64,000 bases of DNA, taken from assembly GCF_002858865.1 (NCBI RefSeq), contig NZ_PJRR01000007.1, forward strand, positions 1 through 64,000. The letters are read 5' to 3'. The notes under the pieces were generated by a model. That model saw nothing but the letters and a program-made list of their open reading frames with translations. It was not told where the DNA came from and did no database searches. Origin of the DNA: Caulobacter vibrioides. Lineage in GTDB: Bacteria; Pseudomonadota; Alphaproteobacteria; Caulobacterales; Caulobacteraceae. A program made the position numbers and the translations under genes. Shown here one piece after another: positions 18,565 through 28,396 of the stretch (position 1 is its first letter; each line of letters starts with the position of its first letter).

Positions 18565-19010
18565 GCGGCAACCGTATCCAACCGCGCTCGGTGGCGCGTC
18601 TCGCCGCCGTCCAGGCGCTGTATCAGATGGAAGTCTCGGGCGCCGGCGTCGATTCGGTGATCCGCGAGTTCGGCGAGCATCGCTTCGACCGCGACGTCGA
18701 GGGCGAGCAGCTCGCGGCGGCTGACGAGACCTTCTTCGCCGACCTCGCGCGCGGCGTGGTGACCAATCAAGCCAAGATCGACCAGGGCATCGTCAAGCGT
18801 TTGGCGTCCGGTTGGCGACTGGAAAGACTGGATGCGACGGCCCGCGCGGTGCTGCGCGCCGGGGCCTTCGAGCTGATGTACCGATCGGACGTTCCGACCG
18901 AGGTGGTCATCAATGAATATGTAGAGATCGCGAAATCCTTTTTTGAAGGTCCCGAGTCAGGCTTCATCAATGGCGCCCTCGACGCGATCGCCCGTGATGC
19001 ACGAGACTGA
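18561..19010 (+). CDS. nusB: Transcription antitermination factor NusB
   Basis: Encodes 149 residues, an all-helical protein that binds boxA RNA with S10/NusE in rRNA antitermination. Recognisable segments: [41 protein letters not shown] and [27 protein letters not shown]. It starts within the ribH stop codon and its end overlaps the thiL start by 14 bases, so translation of ribH-nusB-thiL is coupled. Confidence 0.95.
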
Positions 19011-20028
19011 CGAAGAAGACTGGTTCGCTGAAGACGACGCTGCGGCCCCCGCTGCGGCGCCGCCGACTGAATTCGATCATATCGCGCGGTTGCTGCGGCC
19101 GCTGACGCGCGGCGACCCTGTCGCTCTGGATCTTCTGGACGATGCGGCGGTGCTGCCGTCCAGGCCGGGATACGACCTGGTGATCACCAAGGACGCCATG
19201 GTCGCGGGCGTTCACTTCCTGGCCGAAGAGGCCTTGGATGTCGTCGCCCGAAAGCTGCTTCGCACCAATCTGTCCGACCTCGCCGCCAAGGCGGCCGAGC
19301 CCTATGGCTATTTCCTCGCCGTGGGCTGGCCTTCCGGCTCCGACGTCGCCTCGCGAGAGACCTTCGCCCGAGGGCTGGCCGAGGACGGTGCGTTGTTCGA
19401 CATTTCCCTGCTGGGCGGGGATACGGTCACCACCTCCGGTCCGCTCGTCGTGTCGGCGACCTTCCTGGGCTGGGCGCCGCAGGGCGAGACGATCCTTCGC
19501 CGGGGCGCCAAGCCTGGTGACCGCCTGATGGTCTCCGGTACGATCGGTGACGGATGGCTGGGTCTTCTGGCGCAGTGGGGCGAGGTCATGGACGCCGATG
19601 GAGCCATGCTGCGCCGCTATCGCCAGCCGGAACCGCGCGTGACCCTCCGCGACGCCATGCGCGTTCACGCCAAGGCCGCCGCCGATGTTTCCGACGGGCT
19701 TCTGGCCGACAGCAGCCATATCGCCAAGGCCAGCGGCTGCCGGGTGCGGGTCGATCTTGAGCGGTTGCCGCTTTCGCCGGGTGCGCAAGCCTGGCTGGAT
19801 CAACAGCCCGAACAGGTCGAGGGACGGATCTCCCTGGCGTCCGGTGGCGATGACTACGAGATCGTCTGTGCGGTTGACCCCAATGAGGCCTGGGCCTTCC
19901 GCGTGGCGGCTGCCGCCGCCGGCGTGAAGGTCAGCGAGATCGGCGAGTTTGTCGAAGGCGAGGGGGTCTCGGCCTACTACAAGGGGCGTGACGTCACACC
20001 CTCTCGGCTTGGCTGGCTTCACGGCTAG
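18997..20028 (+). CDS. thiL: Thiamine-monophosphate kinase
   Basis: Encodes 343 residues. Phosphorylates thiamine monophosphate to the active diphosphate using ATP. PurM-like fold motifs: [58 protein letters not shown] and [19 protein letters not shown]. The ATG at 18997 lies inside the end of nusB; it yields an acidic N-terminal extension of about 25 residues ([14 protein letters not shown]) before the usual family start EFDHIARL, which is unusual but has no better internal start. nusB-thiL is a common pairing. Confidence 0.95.
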
Positions 20029-20135
20029 AGCATTTGCCGATCCGTAGGAAACGGTGATCGGATCGAGAAGCGCTCTGAATGTCTGAGATGGAGCCCTTTT
20101 TATCCGATCTGAGTGAGTCAATCGGATCGGAAAGG
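20027..20135. repeat. Dispersed palindromic repeat (AGAGC...GCTCT type) after thiL
   Basis: AGAGC at 20027-20031 (overlapping the thiL stop) and GCTCT at 20072-20076 flank complementary internal segments CCGATCCG and GATCGG/CGGATCG. A second inverted pair CCGATC ... ATCGG follows at about 20104-20130. A related sequence is present at 53829-53874, sharing the core TTTCCGATCC ... GCGGTGATCG. Likely a dispersed intergenic repeat family; function unknown. Confidence 0.6.
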
Positions 20136-20190
20136 GCCGCACGGCTGCGGTTAGGCGAATTTCAAGGCCTTGGATGCTAGGGGAGGGGCC

Positions 20191-20685
20191 ATGACCTCGC
20201 CAGACACCCCCACGCGCCGCATCCTCTTGGCCGCCGCCTGTGGCGCTTTGGCCGCCTTGGCCAGCCCCGCCCTGGCCTCCGAAAAGAAGAAGGATGACGG
20301 CAAGCAGGCGCTCGACCCCACCTACAAGCTGGGCTCGATGACCATCCCGATCATCGCCAATGGCAGGATCGTCAACTACGTCTTCGTGGCGATGACGCTC
20401 AAGTTGACCTCCGGAACGGAAGTCGAGTCCTTCAAGGACAAGGAGCCAGCCCTGCGGGACGCGATCGTGCGGGCGGCGCACAAGACTCCCTTCACGCGCG
20501 CCGACACCTGGAAAGAAGTGGACGGGCCACGTCTCACGGCCTTTGTGCTGAGCCAGTGCGCTGTTCTGTTCGGTAAGGGCAAGGTCGCCTCGGTCGAGAT
20601 CGTGAAACAGATCCCCCGACAGCAACTGATGCCTCCCAAGGCCAGCGCGGCGATACAGGTCGATCGCGACATCGTTCGCCCCTAG
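20191..20685 (+). CDS. Exported protein of unknown function, FliL-like pattern
   Basis: Encodes 164 residues. It has a twin-Arg or Sec signal-like N-terminus (RRILLAAACGALAALASPALAS). The mature part (MTIPIIANGRIVNYVFVAMTLKLTSG, then KDKEPALRDAIVRAAHKTPFTRAD) has the layout of FliL-like proteins, in which a membrane-proximal beta domain is followed by a helix of 'alrdaii' type, but it lacks FliL's anchor and the similarity is weak. ATG 20191 has GGAGGGG before it. Not recognised with certainty. It is followed by a palindrome and then hppA. Confidence 0.55.
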   Translation: MTSPDTPTRRILLAAACGALAALASPALASEKKKDDGKQALDPTYKLGSMTIPIIANGRIVNYVFVAMTLKLTSGTEVESFKDKEPALRDAIVRAAHKTPFTRADTWKEVDGPRLTAFVLSQCAVLFGKGKVASVEIVKQIPRQQLMPPKASAAIQVDRDIVRP

Positions 20686-20771
20686 GCGGGCTTTCTGGCC
20701 CAGTTCCTCAGCGACAAACGCTTGTTTCGAGCCGGGTTGCGCACCCCCCAGCCATCTGACAGTCTCGTTGG

Positions 20772-20795
20772 AATGACACTGTTCCGGGTGTCATT
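20772..20795. repeat. Inverted repeat AATGACAC-N8-GTGTCATT
   Basis: Two perfect 8-base arms around an 8-base spacer, in the 242-base gap before hppA. A second weaker hairpin (CCCGCC ... GGCGGGTTT, about 20829-20855) follows. It could be an operator or a terminator stem; the second looks more like a terminator for the upstream gene. No regulator can be named. Confidence 0.4.
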
Positions 20796-20927
20796 TAGGG
20801 AGCATCGAGGGGCATGAGGCCAAAAGGCCCGCCCGTCGATCGGGGTGGCGGGTTTGACGTGCGTCATTCCATTCTCCCCGGATCGGCGTCCCCTCGTGAT
20901 TGAGAAACGCGAAGGGGCGAAGAACTA

Positions 20928-23066
20928 ATGAGTCTTTGGCTTTATCTGGCTATTGGGGCCGGGCTTCTGGCGGTGCTGTACGGCGCCGTGCAGACAGCGA
21001 GTCTAATGCGAGCCTCGGCTGGCAATGCGCGTATGCAGGAGATCGCTGCGGCGATCCAGGAAGGGGCTCAGGCCTATCTCAAGCGCCAATACACGACGAT
21101 CAGCATCGTCGGCGTGGTGGTGATCGCCGCTCTGGCGTTCTTCTTCAAATCTTGGGAGCAACCGGTTGGCTTCGCGCTGGGCGCGATCCTTTCGGGCGCG
21201 GCGGGCTTCGCCGGCATGCTGATCTCGGTTCGCGCCAATGTGCGGACCGCACAAGCCTCCTCCGAGAGCCTCGCCAAGGGTCTGTCGATGGCCTTCACCT
21301 CCGGCGCCGTGACGGGCATGCTGGTGGCCGGCTTCGCCCTGCTGGGCGTGGCGGGCTACTACTACGTCCTGTTGGCCACCGGCCACGAGGCGACCGGTCG
21401 CGTGGTCATCGACTCGCTGGTCGCGCTGGGCTTCGGCGCCTCGCTGATCTCGATCTTCGCCCGTTTGGGCGGCGGCATCTTCACCAAGGGCGCCGACGTG
21501 GGCGGTGACCTTGTCGGCAAGGTCGAGGCCGGCATTCCGGAGGATGATCCTCGCAACGCCGCGACGATCGCCGACAATGTGGGTGACAATGTCGGCGACT
21601 GCGCCGGTATGGCCGCCGACCTGTTCGAGACCTACGCGGTGACCACGGTCGCCACCATGGTGCTGGCGGCGATCTTCTTCCGCGGGACCGAGGCCGTCAG
21701 TGCGATGATGCTGCTGCCGCTGGCGATCTGCGCGGTCTGCATCGTCACCTCGATCATCGGCGCGTTCTTCGTGCGTCTGGGCAAGAGCCAGAACATCATG
21801 GGCGCTCTGTATCAGGGCCTCATCGTGACCGGCGTCCTGTCGATCCCGGCCGTCTGGTACGTGATCCACCAGCTGGTGCCGACCGCCGTCGAGGTGGACG
21901 GTCGCTCCTATGGCGCCGACGCGCTGTTCTATTGCGGTCTGGCCGGTCTAGTCGTCACCGCCGCGATCGTGATGATCACCGAGTACTACACCGGCACCGG
22001 CTTCCGTCCGGTCAAGTCGGTGGCGCAGGCCTCGGTCTCGGGTCACGGCACCAACGTGATCCAGGGCCTGGCCATGTCGCTGGAATCGACGGCCCTGCCG
22101 GCCTTGACGATCATTGTCGGCATCGTGGTGACCTATAACCTGGCGGGCCTGTTCGGCATCGCCATCGCCACTACGACCATGCTGTCGCTGGCCGGCTTCA
22201 TCGTCGCCCTCGATGCTTTCGGCCCCGTGACCGACAATGCAGGCGGCATTGCCGAAATGGCCGGCCTGCCGCCGGAAGTCCGCGTGACGACCGACGCGCT
22301 GGACGCCGTGGGCAACACCACCAAGGCCGTCACCAAGGGCTACGCGATCGGTTCTGCCGGTCTGGGCGCCCTGGTGCTGTTCGCCGCCTATACCGAGGAC
22401 CTGAAGTTCTTCTCGGAAAACGCCGCCCCAGGTAGCTTCTTCCACGGCATGGGCGCGGTGACGTTTGACCTGTCCAACCCCTATGTCGTGGTCGGTCTGC
22501 TGTTTGGCGGCCTGCTGCCGTTCCTGTTCGGTGGCCTGTCGATGACCGCCGTCGGCCGTGCGGCCGAGTCGGTCGTCGCCGAGGTCCGCCGTCAGTTCCG
22601 CGAGAACCCCGGCATCATGACCGGCGAGGTCAAGCCGGAGTATGGCAAGGCCGTGGACATCCTCACCAAGGCCGCTATCCGCGAGATGATCTTGCCCAGC
22701 CTACTGCCGGTCGTCTCGCCGGTGGCGCTCTTCTTCGTGATCCAGGCCATCGCCGGCAAGGTCGACGCGTTTGCAGCCCTCGGCGCCATGCTGATGGGCG
22801 TGATCGTCACGGGCCTGTTCGTCGCCATCTCGATGACGAGCGGTGGTGGCGCCTGGGACAACGCCAAGAAGGTGATCGAAGAGGGCTTCACCGACAAGAA
22901 CGGCGTCCTGCACAAGAAGGGCGGGGAAACCCACAAGGCGGCCGTCACCGGCGACACCGTCGGCGACCCCTACAAGGACACCTCGGGTCCCGCCGTGAAC
23001 CCGATGATCAAGATCACCAACATCGTGGCCTTGCTGCTTCTCGCGGTCCTGGCCCACGGCGTCTGA
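20928..23066 (+). CDS. hppA: Proton-translocating inorganic pyrophosphatase
   Basis: Encodes 712 residues with about 16 membrane helices. Pumps protons across the inner membrane using pyrophosphate hydrolysis. The active-site segment [23 protein letters not shown] and the acidic [21 protein letters not shown] are present, as is the later [16 protein letters not shown]. The determinant after [13 protein letters not shown] has Lys where potassium-dependent enzymes have Ala, so this is the potassium-independent, proton-pumping class. It is monocistronic: it has its own upstream gap and a strong terminator at 23093. Confidence 0.96.
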   Translation: MSLWLYLAIGAGLLAVLYGAVQTASLMRASAGNARMQEIAAAIQEGAQAYLKRQYTTISIVGVVVIAALAFFFKSWEQPVGFALGAILSGAAGFAGMLISVRANVRTAQASSESLAKGLSMAFTSGAVTGMLVAGFALLGVAGYYYVLLATGHEATGRVVIDSLVALGFGASLISIFARLGGGIFTKGADVGGDLVGKVEAGIPEDDPRNAATIADNVGDNVGDCAGMAADLFETYAVTTVATMVLAAIFFRGTEAVSAMMLLPLAICAVCIVTSIIGAFFVRLGKSQNIMGALYQGLIVTGVLSIPAVWYVIHQLVPTAVEVDGRSYGADALFYCGLAGLVVTAAIVMITEYYTGTGFRPVKSVAQASVSGHGTNVIQGLAMSLESTALPALTIIVGIVVTYNLAGLFGIAIATTTMLSLAGFIVALDAFGPVTDNAGGIAEMAGLPPEVRVTTDALDAVGNTTKAVTKGYAIGSAGLGALVLFAAYTEDLKFFSENAAPGSFFHGMGAVTFDLSNPYVVVGLLFGGLLPFLFGGLSMTAVGRAAESVVAEVRRQFRENPGIMTGEVKPEYGKAVDILTKAAIREMILPSLLPVVSPVALFFVIQAIAGKVDAFAALGAMLMGVIVTGLFVAISMTSGGGAWDNAKKVIEEGFTDKNGVLHKKGGETHKAAVTGDTVGDPYKDTSGPAVNPMIKITNIVALLLLAVLAHGV

Positions 23067-23092
23067 TCTTTCAGAGGGCCAGTCATAAAGGC

Positions 23093-23122
23093 GAACGCCC
23101 CGGAGCCTGCTCCGGGGCGTTC
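23093..23122. terminator. Strong terminator after hppA
   Basis: Perfect 14-base arms GAACGCCCCGGAGC / GCTCCGGGGCGTTC with a tight centre, followed by TGCTTT. It sits between hppA and the convergent response-regulator gene, so it can serve both. Confidence 0.85.
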
Positions 23123-23156
23123 TGCTTTGATCTGGACGCCTGTGGTCAGCGCGGGC

Positions 23157-23711
23157 CTAGTAGATGTCTTCGAGGTCCATCTCTTCAAGCGCGTCCTGGA
23201 CCGGGGCCTGAGCCGCAGCCGCAGCCGCCCCGCGGCGCTCGACGCCCTGGAAGTCGTGGTCGATCCTCCGCCGGCGGCAGGGGCCAAAATATTCGCTGGC
23301 GCGCACGAAGGGGCGAGGATTGTTGACGATCTCGTTGATGCGATGCATCACGCCACGCGCGGTCAACGGCTTGGCCAGGAACTCTGTCACGCCAGCCATG
23401 CGCGCCTCGTTCAGGGTGCGCTGGGTCGCGTGACCCGTCATCATGATGATCGGCACGAAGTGGTTCGGGCTTGCCGTCGATGTCCGGATCCAGCGGATGA
23501 ATGCAAGACCATCCACGGGCTGCATCATCAGGTCGGTGAAAATGATGTCGATCTCCTGAGTCTGAAAGATCTTCAGCCCTTCGAGTCCATCATTCGCCTC
23601 ACGGATCCGGCGCACGCCTGCCGCCTTCAGCATCGTGCCGACAACCTTGCGCATGTTCGCGTTGTCATCGACCAGCAGGACCGACACATCGCGGAAATCC
23701 ATTCCCTCCAC
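23157..23711 (-). CDS. Single-domain response regulator with C-terminal tail
   Basis: Encodes 184 residues. A CheY-like receiver occupies about residues 8-130: acidic pair LLVDDN, phospho-acceptor Asp in IDIIFTDLMMQPVDG, Thr in MMTGHAT, Lys in EFLAKPLTARG. The remaining 50 residues (PRPFVRASEYFGPCRRRR, then Ala-rich and acidic EEMDLEDIY) are not a known output domain. GTG 23711 is preferred because AGGGAGG is seven bases upstream; an ATG three codons later is possible. No histidine kinase is adjacent, so its partner is unknown; the tail resembles a family common in Caulobacter relatives. Confidence 0.88.
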   Translation of the reverse strand: MEGMDFRDVSVLLVDDNANMRKVVGTMLKAAGVRRIREANDGLEGLKIFQTQEIDIIFTDLMMQPVDGLAFIRWIRTSTASPNHFVPIIMMTGHATQRTLNEARMAGVTEFLAKPLTARGVMHRINEIVNNPRPFVRASEYFGPCRRRRIDHDFQGVERRGAAAAAAQAPVQDALEEMDLEDIY

Positions 23712-23915
23712 AGAGCGCCTCCCTCGCGGCCGTGAATTCGCGCCGCGAAATCTTGGCGGCTGGAGTCGATGATTGGCTGGATTGAGTTGATAGAGTCTTT
23801 CAACCGAGGCCGGCCAAGCTGGTTCGTGAGGGTGAATCTGGGATTTAGAGTAAAGTGTCGCAGTTCAACTCACCAGCCTGGGTGGTGCTTTTCGCGGCGG
23901 GCTCACCTGGGCGCG

Positions 23916-23947
23916 AAAAAGGCCGCCCACCTGCTGGTGAGCGGCCT
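23916..23947 (-). terminator. Terminator after bamE
   Basis: On the minus strand a stem of AGGCCGC/GCGGCCT plus CACC/GGTG with a 4-base loop is followed by a run of five T, placed 29 bases beyond the bamE stop. The 204 bases between this hairpin and the response-regulator start hold no gene I can support. Confidence 0.75.
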
Positions 23948-23976
23948 CTCTATTGTCGCGACGTGTCGACTTAGGT

Positions 23977-24459
23977 CTATCGGTCGCCTGGTCGCTGGCC
24001 CGGCGCCGTGTCGTCCTGCGGCAGCATGCCACCACGACCGACGTTGCCGAGAAGTTGCTCGAGAATGGTCATCTCGCGGCCACGGGTCGGCGTCTCGCGG
24101 CCGTTGTAGGCGATCACCTTGCCGTCCTGCAGCGTGTAGGTGTCGACCGACGCGACCTTCTCGTCAGCGGGATTGAACTTGATGGCGACGACATCGCGCT
24201 TGATCACGCGCGGCATGTAGAAGGCCACGCGGTCGGTGGTCTGCGAGATGTAGTACCAGGTGTTGTTGTCAAAGGTCGAAACCGCCGACGGAGAGCCGAG
24301 CTTCTCCATCAGGGTGGACTTGCTGTCCTCGCCGACTTTCATCTCGGCCGGCTTGGCCTCGATGGCCTGGAAACCGGAATAGCTTGTCAGCGGCGTGCAC
24401 GCCGAAGAAGCGAGCGCCACGGCCATGACGGCGGCGACGAAAACGGCGGGGCGAGACAT
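23977..24459 (-). CDS. bamE: Outer membrane assembly lipoprotein BamE (SmpA/OmlA)
   Basis: Encodes 160 residues. Lipoprotein signal with lipobox SSAC. The mature region carries the SmpA/OmlA fold: GEDSKSTLMEKLGSPSAVSTFDNNTWYYISQ, followed by a beta-rich stretch VAIKFNPADEKVASVDTYT. BamE is a small subunit of the BAM complex that inserts beta-barrel proteins. It is divergent from the bc1 chaperone gene, an arrangement I recall from other alphaproteobacteria. A CGCGGGC ... GCCCGCG inverted repeat lies in the shared 121-base promoter region. Confidence 0.93.
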   Translation of the reverse strand: MSRPAVFVAAVMAVALASSACTPLTSYSGFQAIEAKPAEMKVGEDSKSTLMEKLGSPSAVSTFDNNTWYYISQTTDRVAFYMPRVIKRDVVAIKFNPADEKVASVDTYTLQDGKVIAYNGRETPTRGREMTILEQLLGNVGRGGMLPQDDTAPGQRPGDR

Positions 24460-24580
24460 CAAGGCTCCGAACCGGAAAAATGCAGACTTTGACCTATCGC
24501 TCGCGCGGGCTTAGTTCAATGCCCGCGTGAAGGCGGACTCCGCGCATAGCGGGATGTCGCGGCGAAATCGAGGCGTTTGA

Positions 24581-25111
24581 ATGTTTCTGGATAGGTGGCT
24601 GAAGCCGAGACCCGCCAAGTTGGCCGGCGCCAAGCTCTATGCGTCCGCTGTCGGGCAGGCTCGATCGGCGGCCTTCTATCGCGACTATGGCGTCCGTGAC
24701 TCGCTGGAGGGACGCTTCGAGCTCTTCAGCCTGCATGTGATCTTTCTGGTCGAGCGACTGAAGGGACAGGGGGAGGCGGCGGCCGAGGCCTCGCAAGCTG
24801 TGTTCGACGCCTATGTGAAGGGGCTCGACGACGCCTTCCGCGAGATTGGCGTCTCCGACACCGCAGTCGGCAAGAAGATGAAGAAGCTGGCGGGCGCCTT
24901 CTATGGACGCCTCAAGGCCTATGACGACGCCATAGGCGGCCTTCCCGAGACCACGGCGACGCGCGAATTCATCGCGCGCACCGCGTTGGAGGAGCGCAGC
25001 GAGGGCGACGCGGCGGCGTTGACGACGTATGTGATCAAGGTGCGCGAAGCGCTGGCGGCTCAGCCGCTGGACGCCTTGCTGCAAGGAGACGTGACTTGGC
25101 CGAACCCCTGA
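24581..25111 (+). CDS. Ubiquinol-cytochrome c chaperone family protein
   Basis: Encodes 176 residues matching the CBP3/UQCC family (PF03981), which helps assemble cytochrome b of the bc1 complex in mitochondria and alphaproteobacteria. Conserved portions: ARSAAFYRDYGVRDSLEGRFE, LFSLHVIFLVERL, VFDAYVKGLDDAFREIGVSDTAVGKKMKKLAGAFYGR. The gene overlaps the DUF177 gene by 16 bases. It fits the window's recurring respiration theme. Confidence 0.9.
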   Translation: MFLDRWLKPRPAKLAGAKLYASAVGQARSAAFYRDYGVRDSLEGRFELFSLHVIFLVERLKGQGEAAAEASQAVFDAYVKGLDDAFREIGVSDTAVGKKMKKLAGAFYGRLKAYDDAIGGLPETTATREFIARTALEERSEGDAAALTTYVIKVREALAAQPLDALLQGDVTWPNP

Positions 25112-25635
25112 CCACAGCCTGGCCCTGTGAGATTTCCCTAGCGCAAGTGGATCGCGGCGCCGTCAGCTTGCGGCTTGAGCCTTGTGCTGAGCAGCGCAAG
25201 GCGATCGCCAAGCAACTCAGCTTGGTCAGTCTGGAAGCGCTCAGCGCCGAGGTCCACCTGTCCTCCTGGCTCGATGGCGCCAGTATCTCGGGGATTCTCC
25301 GTGCGCGGGTTGTTCAGACCTGCAGCGCGACCGCCGACGATTTCGAAACGCCGATTGACGCGCGCTTTTCGTTGAAAGTCCTGCCGGCGAACAGCCAGAA
25401 CGCACCTCAGGAGGAGTTCGGCGACCTGGGCGCCGACCCGGACGGCGACGATCCGCCCGATGTCCTGGAAGGCGAGATGATCGATGTTTCGGGCTATGTG
25501 GTGGAACATCTGGCTCTGGAACTGGATCCTTTCCCTCGCAAGCCGGGCGCGGTGTTCGTCCAGCCGCCTGAGCCGACCGAGATTTCGCCCTTCTCCGCCT
25601 TGAAGTCTCTCAGCCTCAAGCGTGAGGAAGACTAA
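25096..25635 (+). CDS. DUF177/YceD family protein
   Basis: Encodes 179 residues. The central motif VVQTCSATADDFETPIDARFSL matches DUF177 (YceD), a family linked to 23S rRNA maturation and usually next to rpmF and plsX. Start is TTG 25096, inside the upstream gene, with AAGGAG (25083-25088) spaced seven bases before it. rpmF is not between this gene and plsX here; instead there is a 175-base gap with a small AGCGGCT-CGAC-AGCCGCT hairpin. Confidence 0.88.
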   Translation: MAEPLTTAWPCEISLAQVDRGAVSLRLEPCAEQRKAIAKQLSLVSLEALSAEVHLSSWLDGASISGILRARVVQTCSATADDFETPIDARFSLKVLPANSQNAPQEEFGDLGADPDGDDPPDVLEGEMIDVSGYVVEHLALELDPFPRKPGAVFVQPPEPTEISPFSALKSLSLKREED

Positions 25636-25810
25636 CGTCTTCCGCGACTTGCGAGCGGCTCGACAGCCGCTGGACTGAGATTGAGAGGGTCTGATTTCAA
25701 GCCAGCCGGGCTGGCTAGGCCCGACTCGCCTGCTTGCGTGATAATCACGCGGATGTATCGTCCGCCGCCTTCAGGGCGGTGTGGCCGCCTGCCGGAGCTC
25801 ACAGCGCCAC

Positions 25811-26893
25811 GTGTCCCAATCCCTCGTCATCTCCGTCGACGCCATGGGCGGCGACCACGGCCCCTCCATTGTCGTCCCCGGGATCGCTCAAGCGCTCCAG
25901 GCCCTGCCGGGCGTGCGCTTCCTCCTTCACGGTGATGGCGCTGCGATCGAAGCCGAGCTTGCGAAGCATCCTGGCGCCAAGTCGGTGAGCGAAGTCCGCC
26001 ACTGCGACAAGGCCATCGGCATGGATGAGAAGCCGGCCCAGGCCATGCGTCGGGGCAAGGGCTCCAGCATGTGGAACGCAGTCGAGGCCGTTCGCGAAAA
26101 CGAGGCGCAGGCCTGTGTTTCCGCCGGCAACACGGGCGCGTTGATGGCTATCTCCAAGCTGATCCTGCGCATGGGCGCAGAGTTGGAGCGTCCGGCCATC
26201 GTCGCCAACTGGCCCACGATGAAGGGCGTGACGACCGTTCTCGATGTCGGCGCCAACGTCGAGAGCGACGCGTCGCAACTCGTTGAGTTCGCCATTATGG
26301 GCGCGGCTTTCCATCACGCCGTCCACGGATCCAAGCGGCCGACAGTGGGGCTGCTGAACGTAGGCTCCGAAGACCAGAAGGGGCACGAGGAGGTGCGCGA
26401 GGCGCACGCCATCCTGCGCGAGACCACCCTGGATTTCGACTACCATGGCTTTGTCGAGGGCAACGACATCGCCTATGGCACGGTGGATGTGGTCGTGACC
26501 GACGGCTTCACCGGCAACGTCGCCCTGAAGACCGCCGAGGGGCTGGCGCGGTTTTTCTCGAATGAGATCAAGTCGACCCTGACCTCGGGACCTCTGGCCA
26601 TGCTGGGCGCGCTGATCGCGTCAGGCGCCCTGAAGAAGATGCGTCACCGCCTGGATCCGAGCCGCGTGAACGGCGCTCCGCTGCTGGGGTTGAATGGCAT
26701 CGTGGTGAAGAGCCACGGCGGGGCGGACGCCAACGGCTTCGCTTCGGCCATTCGGGTCGCGACGAACCTCGCGCGCAGCGATTTCCGCGCCGAAATCGAC
26801 AGAAATCTCAAGCGCCTGACCGCTACGGCGGCGGCCATCAAGTCCGGCGACGGGCAGGGTCCCGGCGAAGACGCCCAAGGAGTGGCCGAGTGA
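25811..26893 (+). CDS. plsX: Phosphate acyltransferase PlsX
   Basis: Encodes 360 residues. Converts acyl-ACP to acyl phosphate in phospholipid synthesis. The family start LVISVDAMGGDHGPSIVVPGI is exact, with further motifs SAGNTGALMAISKLILR, LDVGANVESDASQLVEFA and GFTGNVALKTAEGLA. The likely start is GTG 25811 (VSQSLVIS); no strong Shine-Dalgarno sequence is visible. Its stop overlaps the fabH start (GTGA), so the two lipid genes are coupled. Confidence 0.95.
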   Translation: MSQSLVISVDAMGGDHGPSIVVPGIAQALQALPGVRFLLHGDGAAIEAELAKHPGAKSVSEVRHCDKAIGMDEKPAQAMRRGKGSSMWNAVEAVRENEAQACVSAGNTGALMAISKLILRMGAELERPAIVANWPTMKGVTTVLDVGANVESDASQLVEFAIMGAAFHHAVHGSKRPTVGLLNVGSEDQKGHEEVREAHAILRETTLDFDYHGFVEGNDIAYGTVDVVVTDGFTGNVALKTAEGLARFFSNEIKSTLTSGPLAMLGALIASGALKKMRHRLDPSRVNGAPLLGLNGIVVKSHGGADANGFASAIRVATNLARSDFRAEIDRNLKRLTATAAAIKSGDGQGPGEDAQGVAE

Positions 26894-27867
26894 GCGTTGT
26901 GCGAAGCGTTGTAACGGGCGTCGGCGCCTATCTGCCGTCCAAGGTCGTGACCAATGACGACCTGGCGAAGTTTGTCGACACCAGCGACGAGTGGATCGTC
27001 GAGCGCACCGGGATCCGTCAGCGCCATCAGGCGGCGGACGATCAGCCGGTTTCGGATCTTGCGTTCGAGGCGGCCAAGGAAGCCCTGGCGGCGGCGGGCA
27101 AGACGGCCGCAGATGTCGATCTGATCATCGTGGCGACGACGACCGGGGATCTAACCTTCCCCGCGACCGCTACCATCGTACAGCGCAAGCTGGGCGCGCC
27201 GGTCGGCGTCGCCTTCGACGTCCAGGCCGTCTGCTCTGGCTTCGTCTACGCCATGAGCGTCGCCGACGGCTTCGTCGCGCGCGGCCATTCCAACTGCGCG
27301 CTGGTGATCGGCGCTGAAGCCATGACCCGCCTGATGGACTGGAGCGATCGCGGCACTTGCGTTCTCTTCGGCGACGGCGCCGGCGCGATCGTGCTCGAGC
27401 CGGGGGAAGGCGAGGGGACCACCGATGACCGGGGCATGCTGGGCTTCGCCCTGCGCGCCGACGGGACCAAGCAGGATCTACTGTATGTCGACGGCGGGCC
27501 GTCGACGACCGGAACGGTCGGCAAGCTCCGGATGCTGGGCAATCAGGTCTTCAAGCACGCGGTCGTCAACATCTCCGAAGCGATTCACGCCGCCGCCGGC
27601 AAGGCGGGCGTTGCGGTCGCCGATGTCGACTGGTTCATTCCGCACCAGGCCAATCAGCGCATCCTCCAAGGCGTGGCGCATCGCTGCGGCATTGACGAGG
27701 AAAAGGTCATCTCGACCGTGGCCATCCACGCCAACACCTCGGCCGCCTCGATCCCGCTGGCGTTCGCGCACGGGATCAAGGACGGCCGGATCAAGAAGGG
27801 CGACTTGCTGCTTCTGGAGGCGATGGGCGGTGGGCTGACCTGGGGCGCCTGCGTCGTCCGTCTCTAG
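26890..27867 (+). CDS. fabH: 3-oxoacyl-ACP synthase III (KAS III)
   Basis: Encodes 325 residues. Condenses acetyl-CoA with malonyl-ACP to start fatty-acid synthesis. Catalytic Cys lies in FDVQAVCSGFVYAM (about residue 113), His in WFIPHQANQRI and Asn in IHANTSAASIPLA, the Cys-His-Asn triad. The GTG start at 26890 overlaps the plsX stop. plsX-fabH-ihfA-merR is a widely shared alphaproteobacterial gene order. A 214-base gap follows with only weak palindromes (GCGCCAAG ... CTTGGCG). Confidence 0.97.
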   Translation: MSVVRSVVTGVGAYLPSKVVTNDDLAKFVDTSDEWIVERTGIRQRHQAADDQPVSDLAFEAAKEALAAAGKTAADVDLIIVATTTGDLTFPATATIVQRKLGAPVGVAFDVQAVCSGFVYAMSVADGFVARGHSNCALVIGAEAMTRLMDWSDRGTCVLFGDGAGAIVLEPGEGEGTTDDRGMLGFALRADGTKQDLLYVDGGPSTTGTVGKLRMLGNQVFKHAVVNISEAIHAAAGKAGVAVADVDWFIPHQANQRILQGVAHRCGIDEEKVISTVAIHANTSAASIPLAFAHGIKDGRIKKGDLLLLEAMGGGLTWGACVVRL

Positions 27868-28081
27868 TTTCAGGGCACTGGCGCTGCGCGCTGCGCGATC
27901 CTGCGCCAAGGCATGAACTCTTGGCGTTGAGTCTTTGACTTCATGCGGTAATCGCGGCATGAGGTCGTCGGTGAACTTGGGCGCGGCCAGTTGAGGGCGG
28001 CCGCAACATGCCAGGGTTCGCCGCGAGTGCTCCAGCTAGGGCGACCCCCAAGGTCGCTCCGATACGCGTGAAGGGGGTTGC

Positions 28082-28384
28082 ATGAAGGGCGCTACTTTGA
28101 CCCGGGCCGACCTGTGCGAGGCGGTTCATGAGGAAGTCGGACTGACCCGCCAGGACTGCGCGGGACTGGTCGAGCGCACTCTTGATCTCGTCGCCGAGGC
28201 GCTGGAACAGGGCGAAACTGTCAAGCTGTCCGGGTTCGGCGTCTTCCAGGTCCGCGCCAAGCGCGCGCGCATGGGGCGCAACCCCAAGACCGGCGAGCCC
28301 GCTGAGATCGAGCCGCGGCGCGTGATCGGCTTCCGCGCTTCGCAGGTCATGAAGGCGCGCATCGATCGCGCTCTGGGCGGCTAA
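28082..28384 (+). CDS. ihfA: Integration host factor subunit alpha
   Basis: Encodes 100 residues of the HU/IHF family: [58 protein letters not shown]. Placement between fabH and a MerR gene and the RNPKTGEP arm identify the alpha subunit. IHF bends DNA and assists sigma-54 promoters and chromosome processes. It is 12 bases upstream of the MerR gene. Confidence 0.95.
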   Translation: MKGATLTRADLCEAVHEEVGLTRQDCAGLVERTLDLVAEALEQGETVKLSGFGVFQVRAKRARMGRNPKTGEPAEIEPRRVIGFRASQVMKARIDRALGG

Positions 28385-28396
28385 GGATCGATTGCG